Below, in pieces: positions 1-8,135 of a stretch of 23,431 nucleotides of DNA; the first letter of the stretch is position 1; each line of letters starts with the position of its first letter. This DNA is from Lachnospiraceae bacterium (GTDB lineage Bacteria; Bacillota; Clostridia; Lachnospirales; Lachnospiraceae), in assembly GCA_900771995.1 (NCBI GenBank), contig CAAGQC010000023.1, positions 1 to 23,431 of the forward strand, in the 5' to 3' direction. The notes beneath the pieces are model-generated. The model saw only the letters and a list, made by a program, of their open reading frames with translations. It did not search any database and was not told the DNA's origin. Position numbers and translations under genes: made by a program.

Positions 1-1
1 A

Positions 2-1471
2 AGTCTGGCGGATCAGTCACTGCTGGTGCTGTTGAATTCTGCCTGTGAAGATTACTATTATGCTACGTTTGGAGAACGGACGAAGCTGCAATATGAACTG
101 GCCAAGAGACAGCTGATGCAGGAATTTGAAGAAACAGGCATTGTATATTCAAATGAGTTATATTTTTTCTATTATCTGCCCAGAAGAGATCTGTATATAG
201 ATTCCGGATATCCAGCAGTGAGTACCGTTCAGAGAAAGCAGTTGGAAAACAGCATGGTGCAGAATATCAATGACAAAACCATTGATTACGGAAGAGACTG
301 GACATTGTTAGATGTAGGCGGAGAAAAATATTTATATCAGATTTATCTGGCCGAGGATGGATATTGCGGAGCTGTGGTCAATTTTTCAGAGATACTACGG
401 GGAATGGAAGAACTGGTGGAAAATACCAACTATGCGACACTGACGGATGAAGCGGGGCAGGATATTATTTTCGGGGAACAGAAGCACAAGGGATCCTACT
501 ATAAGATAAAGGCAGCGCTGGATATGACCGGGTGTGATCTGACGTTGATGATTGGGAAGGTCAACATTTATCGTCAGATCTGGCTGTTTGCACTGGGAGT
601 AGTGATCCTGACGGCAGTAATGGTGGCGGTTCTGTGGTATATCATAGACTATCAGAGAAAAGAACTCATGATACCGTTGACACATCTGAATTATTGTATG
701 CAGGAATTTGGACAGGGAAATACACAGATTCGGGCGGATGAGAGTCAGGCGGTACAGGAAGTACAGGAGCTGTTGAATTCGTTTAACGAAATGGCAGAAC
801 AGATCACACAGTTGAAGATCAGTGTATATGAGGCGGAACTGGAAAAGGAGAGAACCCGCTATAATTATCTGAAAGTTCAGATACAGCCACATTTTTATAC
901 CAATGTGCTTAACCTGATCTACGGATTGGCAGAGATCCAAAAATATAAAGACATTCAGAACTTGTCCCTGAGCATGGCAAAATATTTCCGTTATCTTATG
1001 GATGACAAGGGAGATCTGGTTCCATTGCGAAGAGAGCTGGACTGTGTTAATAGTTATGTAGAGATCCAACAGCTCCGTTATGGAGGAATGATTCGTCTGG
1101 AGGTTTATCCGTTGGTGGATACGGATCATGAAATGATACCGCCCATTGTTATCCAGACCTTTGTGGAGAACAGTATAAAATACAATATTACTATGATAAA
1201 AGAACTCACGGTCAAAGTAGTGATTGAAAAAGAAAATGATAAACTGTTTATTCGTGTGGAGGATAACGGCTGCGGATTCCCGGAGAAAATCCGGACACAG
1301 CTTATGGACAGACAGGATGTTTCTGTGGATGGGAAACATATCGGTATCCGGAATGTTCAGATGAGACTGAACGCTCTCTATGGAGAAGAGGCAGTGATGA
1401 CTCTGAATAATCAGGAAGGGGAAGGAGCCAGAGTTTGTCTGGAGATCCCATCCCGCATGGAGCAGAGGTGA
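2..1471 (+). CDS. YesM-type sensor histidine kinase, 5' end missing
   Basis: Membrane sensor kinase of the LytS/YesM class that would phosphorylate the response regulator encoded next to it. The reading frame is open to the window edge, so the N-terminus, with the first membrane segment, lies outside. Counting from the in-frame GTG at 26, residues 1-183 look like the extracellular sensor part. A membrane helix spans about 185-207, a HAMP-like linker follows, and then a coiled stretch near 265-285. The phosphoacceptor box is QIQPHF with His289; family members usually have an Asn where this one has the second Gln. The ATPase part shows the N box (Asn382, FVENSIKYN), the G1 box DNGCGF at 413-418 and a second glycine box GIRNVQMRL at 440-448. 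The stop lies 5 bases before the regulator start, so the two are cotranscribed. The nearby ABC importer suggests an oligosaccharide signal, which is inference. Confidence 0.93.
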   Translation, partial: SLADQSLLVLLNSACEDYYYATFGERTKLQYELAKRQLMQEFEETGIVYSNELYFFYYLPRRDLYIDSGYPAVSTVQRKQLENSMVQNINDKTIDYGRDWTLLDVGGEKYLYQIYLAEDGYCGAVVNFSEILRGMEELVENTNYATLTDEAGQDIIFGEQKHKGSYYKIKAALDMTGCDLTLMIGKVNIYRQIWLFALGVVILTAVMVAVLWYIIDYQRKELMIPLTHLNYCMQEFGQGNTQIRADESQAVQEVQELLNSFNEMAEQITQLKISVYEAELEKERTRYNYLKVQIQPHFYTNVLNLIYGLAEIQKYKDIQNLSLSMAKYFRYLMDDKGDLVPLRRELDCVNSYVEIQQLRYGGMIRLEVYPLVDTDHEMIPPIVIQTFVENSIKYNITMIKELTVKVVIEKENDKLFIRVEDNGCGFPEKIRTQLMDRQDVSVDGKHIGIRNVQMRLNALYGEEAVMTLNNQEGEGARVCLEIPSRMEQR

Positions 1472-1476
1472 AAAAG

Positions 1477-2742
1477 ATGGAATTACTGTTAGTAGACGAT
1501 GAAATTACGATAATTCAGATATTGTTAAAGGCGATCGACTGGGAAGCTCTTGGCATCAGTAAAGTCTATACGGCGTACAATGCCATGGAAGCCAGAAAGA
1601 TCATTGAGGCAAATGAAATCAGAATCATGATATGCGATATAGAAATGCCACAGGAAAGTGGCTTGGATCTGATCCGCTGGATCAGGGGCAGACAGAAGGA
1701 GATCGCCTGCATTATCCTGACAGCATATCCGGATTTCAATTATGCCAGAGATGCCATTGATCTGGATGTGGACACCTATCTGTTGAAACCGGTGGTATTT
1801 GAAGAACTGAAAAATATTGTGGGCAAGACCATACAGAAGATTCAGGAGCAGAATCGGGAAAACAGTTATCGAAAATATGGTGAAGATATCATTGCGGATA
1901 AAAACAAGGCGGCAAGAGTGCTGATGCAGTCACTGTTTTATGAAACGATTCCCATCACAGAAGAGAGTGTACACAGAGAAGTGGACAAGCTGGGACTGGA
2001 ACTGGATATTCAGGACAGGGTATCGCTGATCATGTTCCGTGCCAAAGAGGAAAAGGAAGTGCAGAGCAAGGGAAAGATCATTCGTTTTGCTTTTGAAAAT
2101 ATCGGAGATGAACTCTTTAAGGATGCCTATACCTTCTGTGCGGAATATACGCCTGTTTTTATGATAAAGGAGCCGGTTTCTGCAGAAAGGATCAAAGACA
2201 TCTGCATGGAGTATCGTCAGGTATGCAATAAATATGTAAAAGTAGATATGGGAGCCTATATTTGCAGGAAGATCACGCTGTTACAGATGTCAATGGCATT
2301 TGATGTGCTGCGGGAAACATCCGGCTATTTGTCTGCGGATACAGAGGCAATTCATTATGTGGAACTGGAACATGGGGAGATGAATGAGCGGGTCGAGGCA
2401 GAAACCGACCGGAAGAACAGTGTCCGTCCGGAAATCGAACAGGTGAAACATTATCTGGAGACACATTATTGGGAGGCAGTCACAAGAGAAGATATTGAAC
2501 AATATATGCACTTGAACGGAGATTATCTGAATCGGATTTACAAATCAGCCATGGGATTTTCGTTGATGGAATATATTCAGTATCTTCGGATAGAGAAAGC
2601 GAAGAAACTATTGCGGGAGACATCGGATTCTATCAGCGAGATCTGCGGACAGACGGGGTATGATTCTCCACCTTATTTTGCAAAAATATTTAAAAAGCAG
2701 ACAGGACAGACGCCCTCTGAATACAGAGAGGGCAAGCAGTGA
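1477..2742 (+). CDS. YesN-type response regulator with AraC DNA-binding domain
   Basis: Cytoplasmic response regulator, 421 aa, partner of the kinase just upstream. The ATG at 1477 is preferred over an in-frame TTG at 1435 because AGAGGTG at 1463-1469 sits at good spacing and the receiver domain begins directly with MELLLVDDE. The receiver domain (1-120) has the acidic pair Asp7/Asp8, the phosphoacceptor Asp54 (CDIEMP), Thr82 and Lys104 (LLKPV), so all key residues are present. A middle region of about 190 residues without recognisable motifs is usual for YesN proteins. The last 100 residues carry two helix-turn-helix units of AraC type, ending in the signature around GYDSPPYFAKIFKKQTGQTP. 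The likely target is the sugar importer operon starting at 2868, because such pairs usually control the adjacent importer. Confidence 0.95.
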   Translation: MELLLVDDEITIIQILLKAIDWEALGISKVYTAYNAMEARKIIEANEIRIMICDIEMPQESGLDLIRWIRGRQKEIACIILTAYPDFNYARDAIDLDVDTYLLKPVVFEELKNIVGKTIQKIQEQNRENSYRKYGEDIIADKNKAARVLMQSLFYETIPITEESVHREVDKLGLELDIQDRVSLIMFRAKEEKEVQSKGKIIRFAFENIGDELFKDAYTFCAEYTPVFMIKEPVSAERIKDICMEYRQVCNKYVKVDMGAYICRKITLLQMSMAFDVLRETSGYLSADTEAIHYVELEHGEMNERVEAETDRKNSVRPEIEQVKHYLETHYWEAVTREDIEQYMHLNGDYLNRIYKSAMGFSLMEYIQYLRIEKAKKLLRETSDSISEICGQTGYDSPPYFAKIFKKQTGQTPSEYREGKQ

Positions 2743-2763
2743 AGAAGTCTTTTTTGTTATGGT

Positions 2764-2804
2764 GCAGGTCGGTTTTATTCTTGTGAAGCCGACCTGCTTT
2801 TTTT
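2764..2804 (+). terminator. Intrinsic terminator of the kinase/regulator operon
   Basis: GCAGGTCGG at 2764-2772 pairs perfectly with CCGACCTGC at 2789-2797, extended by T-G and T-A pairs at the top, and is followed by a run of seven to eight T at 2798-2804. The loop carries the -35 box of the next promoter. Confidence 0.9.
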
Positions 2805-2809
2805 ATAAT
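2781..2809 (+). promoter_or_regulatory. Promoter of the sugar importer operon, embedded in the terminator
   Basis: TTGTGA (2781-2786), a 17-base spacer and a perfect TATAAT (2804-2809) precede the solute-binding protein gene. The -35 box lies in the terminator loop and the -10 box starts at the end of the T-tract. Just downstream, at the expected start of transcription, are a perfect palindrome ATGATATCAT (2808-2817) and an inverted repeat TCATCA/TGATGA (2817-2833), which could be operators. The match is by eye only. Confidence 0.6.
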
Positions 2810-2867
2810 GATATCATCATCAAGCGCTGATGAATGGAACGGTAACGAGATGGAAGCGGAGGTTATT

Positions 2868-4430
2868 ATGAAGCATAAATTTATGAAAAAAATGATGGCT
2901 GCAGTTCTTGCAACAACAGTGATGCTCACCGGCTGCGGATCAACAGAGAGTGGTAATACAGATACAACTGCAAATAAGACAGAAACAGTGGCACAGAATG
3001 ACAGCAATACAGAAGCAAAGGATCCGGTATTGTTTGATGGAAAAGATACTGAAATCGTTATGTATTTTCCGGGGGCAAATTCGAACCCCACGGATCTGCA
3101 TGAAGTGGAGGACAGTCTGAATGCACTGTTGGCAGACCGGATGGACGGACATATCAAGATTCAGATTCTGGAGTGGGGCGCATATGCCGATCAGTACAAC
3201 CTGATGTTGTCCAGTGGAGAGGAAGCAGGCCTGATCTTCGCTCCCAGCGGAAGATATCGTACCTATGCCAGCAAGGGCCAGTTGACGCCGATTACAGATC
3301 TCTATGAAAAATATGCACCTACAGCGGCAACGGAGATGAGCAAGTATATTGATGCCTGCTACTATGGCGAGGATCTCTATGGTCTGCCCACCTTCCGTAA
3401 CATGGCACAGGGTACCGGATTTGTATGCAGAAAGGATCTTCTGGATGAGACCGGTATCAGCATTGATGATGTAAAGACCTGGGATGATGTGGAAAAAGTT
3501 CTGATTGCTGTACAGGAGAAGCATCCTGATATGGATCTGTTATGTAACAGCCTTGTAAAAATGGGTATTTTTGACGGCATTGTGAACAACTCCTTCGATG
3601 AGATTCAATCCGGTGTAGGTCAGGTATATGGAGGTGACAGCTCCAAGGTAGTTAATATTTATGCAACAGATAAGTTCAAGGAAATCTGCAATATGGCATA
3701 TGACTGGAACCAGAAGGGCTATTTCATGAAGGATGCCACAACCAATGCAGATGCCAGAACCAGTCTGATTGCAGCAGGCAATACTTTTGGATATATTGTA
3801 GGAACGATGTATCCCGGATTCCTGACACAGGAGACTTCTTCCTGCGGATATGAGATGGTCGGCGCATATATTGGAGATGCCGTACTGTCTACCTATAATG
3901 CAGGTGCGCATCAGTGGCTGGTGCCTGCAGCATGCCCCAGTCCTGAAAAGGCACTTACCGTATTGGAAATGTTGTATTCCGATCCTGCGGCACAGAACCT
4001 GTTCTATTACGGAATCGAGGGTAAGGATTATGTAGTTAAGGATGCAGCTAACGGATTGATTGGCTACCCTGACGGGGTGGACTCTTCTACCGTAGGCTGG
4101 TCAAATCAGACCTGGATCACCGGTAATGGTTCTATCGCATATGTATGGGAGACCGAAGAACCTACTGTATGGGAAGAATTGAAGCAGTTCAATGATGATG
4201 CAGTATTGTCCCCTTTATATGGCTTCAGCTATGATTCCTCCAATGTGACCAACGAGATCACAGCAATCACCAATGTTGAGGACAAATACCTGACCATTTT
4301 GAAATGTGGTGCGGCAGATGTGGACAGCACTCTGGAACAGTTCCTTGCAGAACTGGAGACCGCCGGTATTCAGAATGTGATCGACGATGTACAGGCACAA
4401 CTGGATAGCTGGAGTGCTGCCCAGAAGTAA
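2868..4430 (+). CDS. ABC transporter solute-binding lipoprotein (sugar type)
   Basis: Extracellular substrate-binding protein of a carbohydrate ABC importer, 520 aa. The ATG at 2868 is chosen because AGCGGAGG at 2854-2862 is its ribosome binding site; a longer in-frame start at 2808 would put 20 unrelated residues before the signal peptide. MKHKFMKKMM is followed by a hydrophobic stretch and the lipobox LTGC, with Cys23 as the predicted lipidated residue. A Ser/Thr/Asn-rich linker follows (about 24-52), then the binding domain. The length above 500 residues and the pairing with LplB/LplC-type permeases fit the YtcQ/LplA group of large binding proteins, whose ligands are mainly oligosaccharides. 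The ligand cannot be read from the sequence. A strong hairpin after the stop separates it from the permease genes. Confidence 0.93.
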   Translation: MKHKFMKKMMAAVLATTVMLTGCGSTESGNTDTTANKTETVAQNDSNTEAKDPVLFDGKDTEIVMYFPGANSNPTDLHEVEDSLNALLADRMDGHIKIQILEWGAYADQYNLMLSSGEEAGLIFAPSGRYRTYASKGQLTPITDLYEKYAPTAATEMSKYIDACYYGEDLYGLPTFRNMAQGTGFVCRKDLLDETGISIDDVKTWDDVEKVLIAVQEKHPDMDLLCNSLVKMGIFDGIVNNSFDEIQSGVGQVYGGDSSKVVNIYATDKFKEICNMAYDWNQKGYFMKDATTNADARTSLIAAGNTFGYIVGTMYPGFLTQETSSCGYEMVGAYIGDAVLSTYNAGAHQWLVPAACPSPEKALTVLEMLYSDPAAQNLFYYGIEGKDYVVKDAANGLIGYPDGVDSSTVGWSNQTWITGNGSIAYVWETEEPTVWEELKQFNDDAVLSPLYGFSYDSSNVTNEITAITNVEDKYLTILKCGAADVDSTLEQFLAELETAGIQNVIDDVQAQLDSWSAAQK

Positions 4431-4471
4431 AAGATTTATGTGATTTAACAATTAAATGCAGGCTGATGAAA

Positions 4472-4503
4472 ATTCCCTGAAGTATTTCAATACTTCAGGG
4501 AAT
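4472..4503 (+). other. Intercistronic hairpin without T-tract
   Basis: A perfect 14-bp stem (4472-4485 with 4490-4503) with a TTCA loop lies between the binding-protein gene and the first permease gene. Only TTT follows after CGG, so it is a poor intrinsic terminator. It more likely protects the 3' end of the upstream message or gives partial termination, which would yield more binding protein than permease. Confidence 0.75.
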
Positions 4504-4543
4504 CGGTTTCTAAGGGTGAAAGTGATAATAAAAGAGGATCATT

Positions 4544-5473
4544 ATGAATAGAGCAACTTTAGGCGTAAGATGCCATCGTATGAAAAAGTATATTCCGATT
4601 TATCTGATGCTCCTTCCCGGAGCGATTTATCTGCTGATCAATAACTATATTCCCATGGCTGGAATTGTTATGGCGTTCAAAAACCTGAACTTCTCCAAGG
4701 GTATCTGGGGAAGTGACTGGGTGGGACTCAAAAACTTTGAGTATTTATTCAAAACTCCCGAAGCTTTTAACATGACCAGAAATACCATCTTATATAATCT
4801 GGTATTTATTGTACTGACAATGCTATTATCCGTGTTCGTGGCAATTCTGCTCAGTGAAGTACGAAGAAAGATCAGCATGAAGATATATCAGACGGTCCTG
4901 CTGTTGCCCTATATGATCTCAATGGTCATCGTCAGCTATCTGGGCTATGCATTTATGGCGGAAGACGGGGGCCTGCTGAACCGGATGCTGACAGCCATGG
5001 GAAAAGATTCCATATCCTGGTACAATGCCCCGCAGTACTGGCCGGTGATCCTGACCGTGATCCAACTGTGGAAGAATGTGGGATACCAGTCCATTATTTT
5101 CCTTGCAGCAGTTATGGGAATCGATCAGGAGATGTATGAAGCAGCATCTATTGATGGCTGTTCCAAGACAAAACAGATTTTTAAGATTACGATTCCCATG
5201 ATCGTACCGACTATTATTACCATGACATTATTGCAGATTGGACGTATTTTCTATTCTGATTTCGGACTGTTCTATCAGGTGCCGCTGAATTCCGGTGCAC
5301 TGTATAATGTGACAACGACGATCGACACATATGTATTCCGTGGTCTGATGACTCTGGGAGATTTCTCAATGTCTTCGGCTGCCTGTGTATATCAATCATT
5401 GGTAGGCTTTGTACTGGTGCTCATAGCCAATGCGGTTACGAAAAAATACAGTGCGGAAAATGCACTTTTCTAA
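4544..5473 (+). CDS. ABC sugar transporter permease, LplB type
   Basis: Inner-membrane permease subunit, 309 aa, first of the pair that forms the channel of the importer. AAGAGG at 4532-4537, six bases upstream, supports the ATG at 4544. The protein begins with a short positively charged segment and the typical YIPIYLMLLPGAIYLLINNYIPM first helix, and has about six hydrophobic helices. The cytoplasmic EAA loop that contacts the ATPase is clear at 199-201 (EAASIDGCSKTKQIF). The next permease gene starts 11 bases after its stop. No ATPase gene is present in the window, which is common for this group because a shared MsmX-like ATPase encoded elsewhere energises several importers. Confidence 0.95.
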   Translation: MNRATLGVRCHRMKKYIPIYLMLLPGAIYLLINNYIPMAGIVMAFKNLNFSKGIWGSDWVGLKNFEYLFKTPEAFNMTRNTILYNLVFIVLTMLLSVFVAILLSEVRRKISMKIYQTVLLLPYMISMVIVSYLGYAFMAEDGGLLNRMLTAMGKDSISWYNAPQYWPVILTVIQLWKNVGYQSIIFLAAVMGIDQEMYEAASIDGCSKTKQIFKITIPMIVPTIITMTLLQIGRIFYSDFGLFYQVPLNSGALYNVTTTIDTYVFRGLMTLGDFSMSSAACVYQSLVGFVLVLIANAVTKKYSAENALF

Positions 5474-5484
5474 GGAGGCAGATT

Positions 5485-6366
5485 ATGTATACCAAGAGCG
5501 AAAAAAGATTTCAGATTGTGATCAATATTATAATGACTGTGCTCACCGTGATCACAGCAATACCGTTTCTTTTGCTGCTGTCTGCATCCCTGACTGCCAA
5601 CCAGAGCATTATCGTAGATGGATATTCTTTGATTCCCGGAGAATTCAGTCTGGAAGGATATCTCTATATATGGATGCAGAGAGCTCAGATATTCAGAGCT
5701 TACGGAGTAACGATTCTGGTAACCCTGATCGGTGTGCTGATCGGCCTGTCCATGACCATGCTGTACGGCTATGCACTGTCCAGACCGCAGTTTCCCGGTA
5801 AAAAGTTTTTCTCTTTCTATCTGTTTTTTACCATGCTGTTCAATGGTGGTCTGGTGCCTACCTATATTCTGTATACCAGAACACTGCATGTGAAAAATAC
5901 GATCTGGGGACTGATTCTGCCGGGGCTTCTGATGGGAGCATTTAATGTCATTCTGGTGAGAAGCTTTATCCAGAGTACCGTTCCGGAGGCCCTGATAGAA
6001 GCGGCGGAGATCGATGGTGCCGGACAGTTTCAGACATTTTTCAAGATCGTACTTCCGATCTCCAAACCGATCGTGGCAACGGTAGGATTGTTTATCGGTG
6101 TCGGCTATTGGAATTCCTGGCAGAACGGACTGTATTATATTACCGACAACACATTATACAGTATCCAGCAGTTATTGTATGCGATGATGAAAAATATAGA
6201 ATATCTTGCAAGTAATGCGGTGGGATCCATGTCGAACGTAGGATTGCCGACTTCGACACTGCGAATGTCTATCGCAATGGTTGGTTTGCTACCCATACTG
6301 ATCATCTATCCTTTTATACAGAAATATTTTGTAAAAGGAATTGCAATCGGAGCAGTAAAAGGTTGA
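5485..6366 (+). CDS. ABC sugar transporter permease, LplC/YcjP type
   Basis: Second permease subunit of the importer, 293 aa. A strong AAGGAGG at 5473-5479 overlaps the stop of the first permease gene and decides the ATG at 5485. The first helix (about 11-33) is followed by a periplasmic loop typical of the family (DGYSLIPGEFSLEGY) and about five further helices. The EAA loop is at 172-174 (EAAEIDGAGQFQTFFKIVLP). The C-terminus, ending FVKGIAIGAVKG, is characteristic of this carbohydrate permease family. It is followed after 30 bases by the glycosidase gene, which indicates one operon. Confidence 0.95.
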   Translation: MYTKSEKRFQIVINIIMTVLTVITAIPFLLLLSASLTANQSIIVDGYSLIPGEFSLEGYLYIWMQRAQIFRAYGVTILVTLIGVLIGLSMTMLYGYALSRPQFPGKKFFSFYLFFTMLFNGGLVPTYILYTRTLHVKNTIWGLILPGLLMGAFNVILVRSFIQSTVPEALIEAAEIDGAGQFQTFFKIVLPISKPIVATVGLFIGVGYWNSWQNGLYYITDNTLYSIQQLLYAMMKNIEYLASNAVGSMSNVGLPTSTLRMSIAMVGLLPILIIYPFIQKYFVKGIAIGAVKG

Positions 6367-6396
6367 TAATTGATAACTTTCAAAGGAGAACAGACA

Positions 6397-8112
6397 ATGG
6401 CAGATTATAATATCATACGGAAATTCCCATTTTCCTTATCGGAAGAACAGGTACAGTGGGTAAAAGATACTATAGAAGGCATGTCACTGGATGAAAAAAT
6501 CGGACAGCTTTTTGTGGCAAGAAACAGTGGCGATGATGAAGCATACACGATAGCACTGAATGAAAAATATCACGTAGGCGGCTGGATGGGACGGCAGATG
6601 CCGATGAAAAATGCAGTTGCCATGACAAATCTGGCACAGAAGACGGCGAAAATTCCTCTGCTGATCGCAGCCAATTTTGAGGCAGGCGGGGACGGCCTGA
6701 TTGCAGAAGGAACCAATGTGGGACCGAACTTGCAGATCGGAGCCACACAGGATCCGGCCTATGCAGGTAAGCAGGCGTATGTCTGCGCCAGAGAGGGTAA
6801 GGCAGTAGGCGCCAACTATGCGTTTGCTCCTGTAGTAGATATCAATTACAATTTCCGGAATCCTATTATGGGAACTCGGTTGTACAGTGAAGACTGCAAT
6901 TTTGTTGCGGAAGCAGGGCTTTCCTATGTACAGGAGGCACAGAAGCAGGGAATGGCGGTATCTATCAAACACTTCCCGGGAGACGGTGTGGATGAAAGAG
7001 ACCAGCACCTTGTTACAACGATCAATTCGTTATCCTGTGAGGATTGGGACAAGTCCTACGGAATGGTATACAAGAAGTTGATCGATGCCGGAGCACTTAC
7101 GGTAATGTGCGGACACATTATGCAGCCTGCTTACTCTAAAAAGCTGAACCCGGACCTGAAGCCGGAAGAGATCATGCCTGCAACGCTGGCCCCGGAACTG
7201 CTGCAGGGACTGCTCCGTGGAAAATTACGATTCAATGGACTGATCATCACGGATGCAACAACGATGAACGGCATGACGATCCCCATGAGCCGGAAAAAGG
7301 CAGTGCCCTATACTATTGCTGCCGGTTGTGATATATTCCTGTTTACCAAAAATATGGATGAAGATTTTGAATACATGAAGCAGGGATATCAGGAAGGAAT
7401 TCTGACAGAGGAACGTCTGGAGGAAGCACTGATCCGTATTCTGGGACTGAAAGCAGCTCTTAAGCTCCCGGAGGCAAAAGCAGATGGAAGCATTTATCGG
7501 GATCTGGAAGAAGCACGCAGGATAGTAGGATGTGAAGAACATAAAGAAATTGAGAAAGTGTGCTCCGATAAGGCAGTGACGCTTGTGAAAAATCTGGAGA
7601 ATCTTATCCCCATTGATCCCGCGAAAAAGCGCCGGGTATTGCTGCATGGCCTGACAACAGAAAAGGGCTATTTCGGGGATGGCGGCATGGATCTGGAGGG
7701 ACAGTTCAAACAGGAGCTGGAAAAAGAAGGATTTGCAGTGACCATTTACGAACCGGGAAAAGGTATGGAAGGTATGGTGACACCCTGCAGGGAGACCATC
7801 GACAATTACGATCTCATTATCTATGTGGCAGATCTGCAGACGAAGAGTAACCAGACAACTGTGAGAATCGAGTGGAAGGCACCTATGGGCGGTGATGCTC
7901 CGTCCTTTATTCACGATGTACCGACACTGTTTATCTCCTTTGCAAACCCCTATCATTTGCAGGATGTTCCCAGAGTGAAGACCTTTATCAATGCGTATAA
8001 ATGGAAAGAAGCCAACATCAGAGCAGTTATTGATAAGCTGTTGGGACGCAGTGATTTCCAGGGGGTAAGTCCCGTAGATGCGTTCTGCGGCATGTGGGAT
8101 ACCAGATTATAG
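6397..8112 (+). CDS. Glycoside hydrolase family 3 protein, His-Asp dyad (beta-N-acetylhexosaminidase/phosphorylase type)
   Basis: Cytoplasmic family 3 glycosidase, 571 aa, no signal peptide. The ATG at 6397 has AAAGGAG at 6382-6388; an in-frame TTG at 6370 is less likely. The N-terminal barrel ends with the signature KHFPGDG (191-197) followed by Asp202 and His204, the dyad that serves as acid/base in the NagZ/Nag3 branch. The predicted nucleophile is Asp286 (IITDATTM). A second alpha/beta domain fills the C-terminal half, as in two-domain members of about this length. Canonical NagZ reads HGD where this has DGV, so the substrate may differ from N-acetylglucosamine. His-Asp members are known to act as retaining phosphorylases; the beta-phosphoglucomutase gene 23 bases downstream fits that. 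Simple beta-hexosaminidase activity remains possible. Confidence 0.9.
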   Translation: MADYNIIRKFPFSLSEEQVQWVKDTIEGMSLDEKIGQLFVARNSGDDEAYTIALNEKYHVGGWMGRQMPMKNAVAMTNLAQKTAKIPLLIAANFEAGGDGLIAEGTNVGPNLQIGATQDPAYAGKQAYVCAREGKAVGANYAFAPVVDINYNFRNPIMGTRLYSEDCNFVAEAGLSYVQEAQKQGMAVSIKHFPGDGVDERDQHLVTTINSLSCEDWDKSYGMVYKKLIDAGALTVMCGHIMQPAYSKKLNPDLKPEEIMPATLAPELLQGLLRGKLRFNGLIITDATTMNGMTIPMSRKKAVPYTIAAGCDIFLFTKNMDEDFEYMKQGYQEGILTEERLEEALIRILGLKAALKLPEAKADGSIYRDLEEARRIVGCEEHKEIEKVCSDKAVTLVKNLENLIPIDPAKKRRVLLHGLTTEKGYFGDGGMDLEGQFKQELEKEGFAVTIYEPGKGMEGMVTPCRETIDNYDLIIYVADLQTKSNQTTVRIEWKAPMGGDAPSFIHDVPTLFISFANPYHLQDVPRVKTFINAYKWKEANIRAVIDKLLGRSDFQGVSPVDAFCGMWDTRL

Positions 8113-8135
8113 AACTGAGGAGGCGTAATACAGGA

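Noticed and set aside
7225..7956. Open frames on the minus strand within the GH3 gene, and a similar one at 7953-8741
   Set aside because: Both are antisense to genes with intact catalytic motifs; their Cys/His-rich translations are typical of shadow frames.
6397..8112. GH3 protein as an ordinary beta-glucosidase or xylosidase
   Set aside because: The KHFPG...D-x-H signature is that of the His-Asp N-acetylglucosaminidase/phosphorylase branch, and the protein lacks the fibronectin-like C-terminal domain common in GH3 beta-glucosidases.
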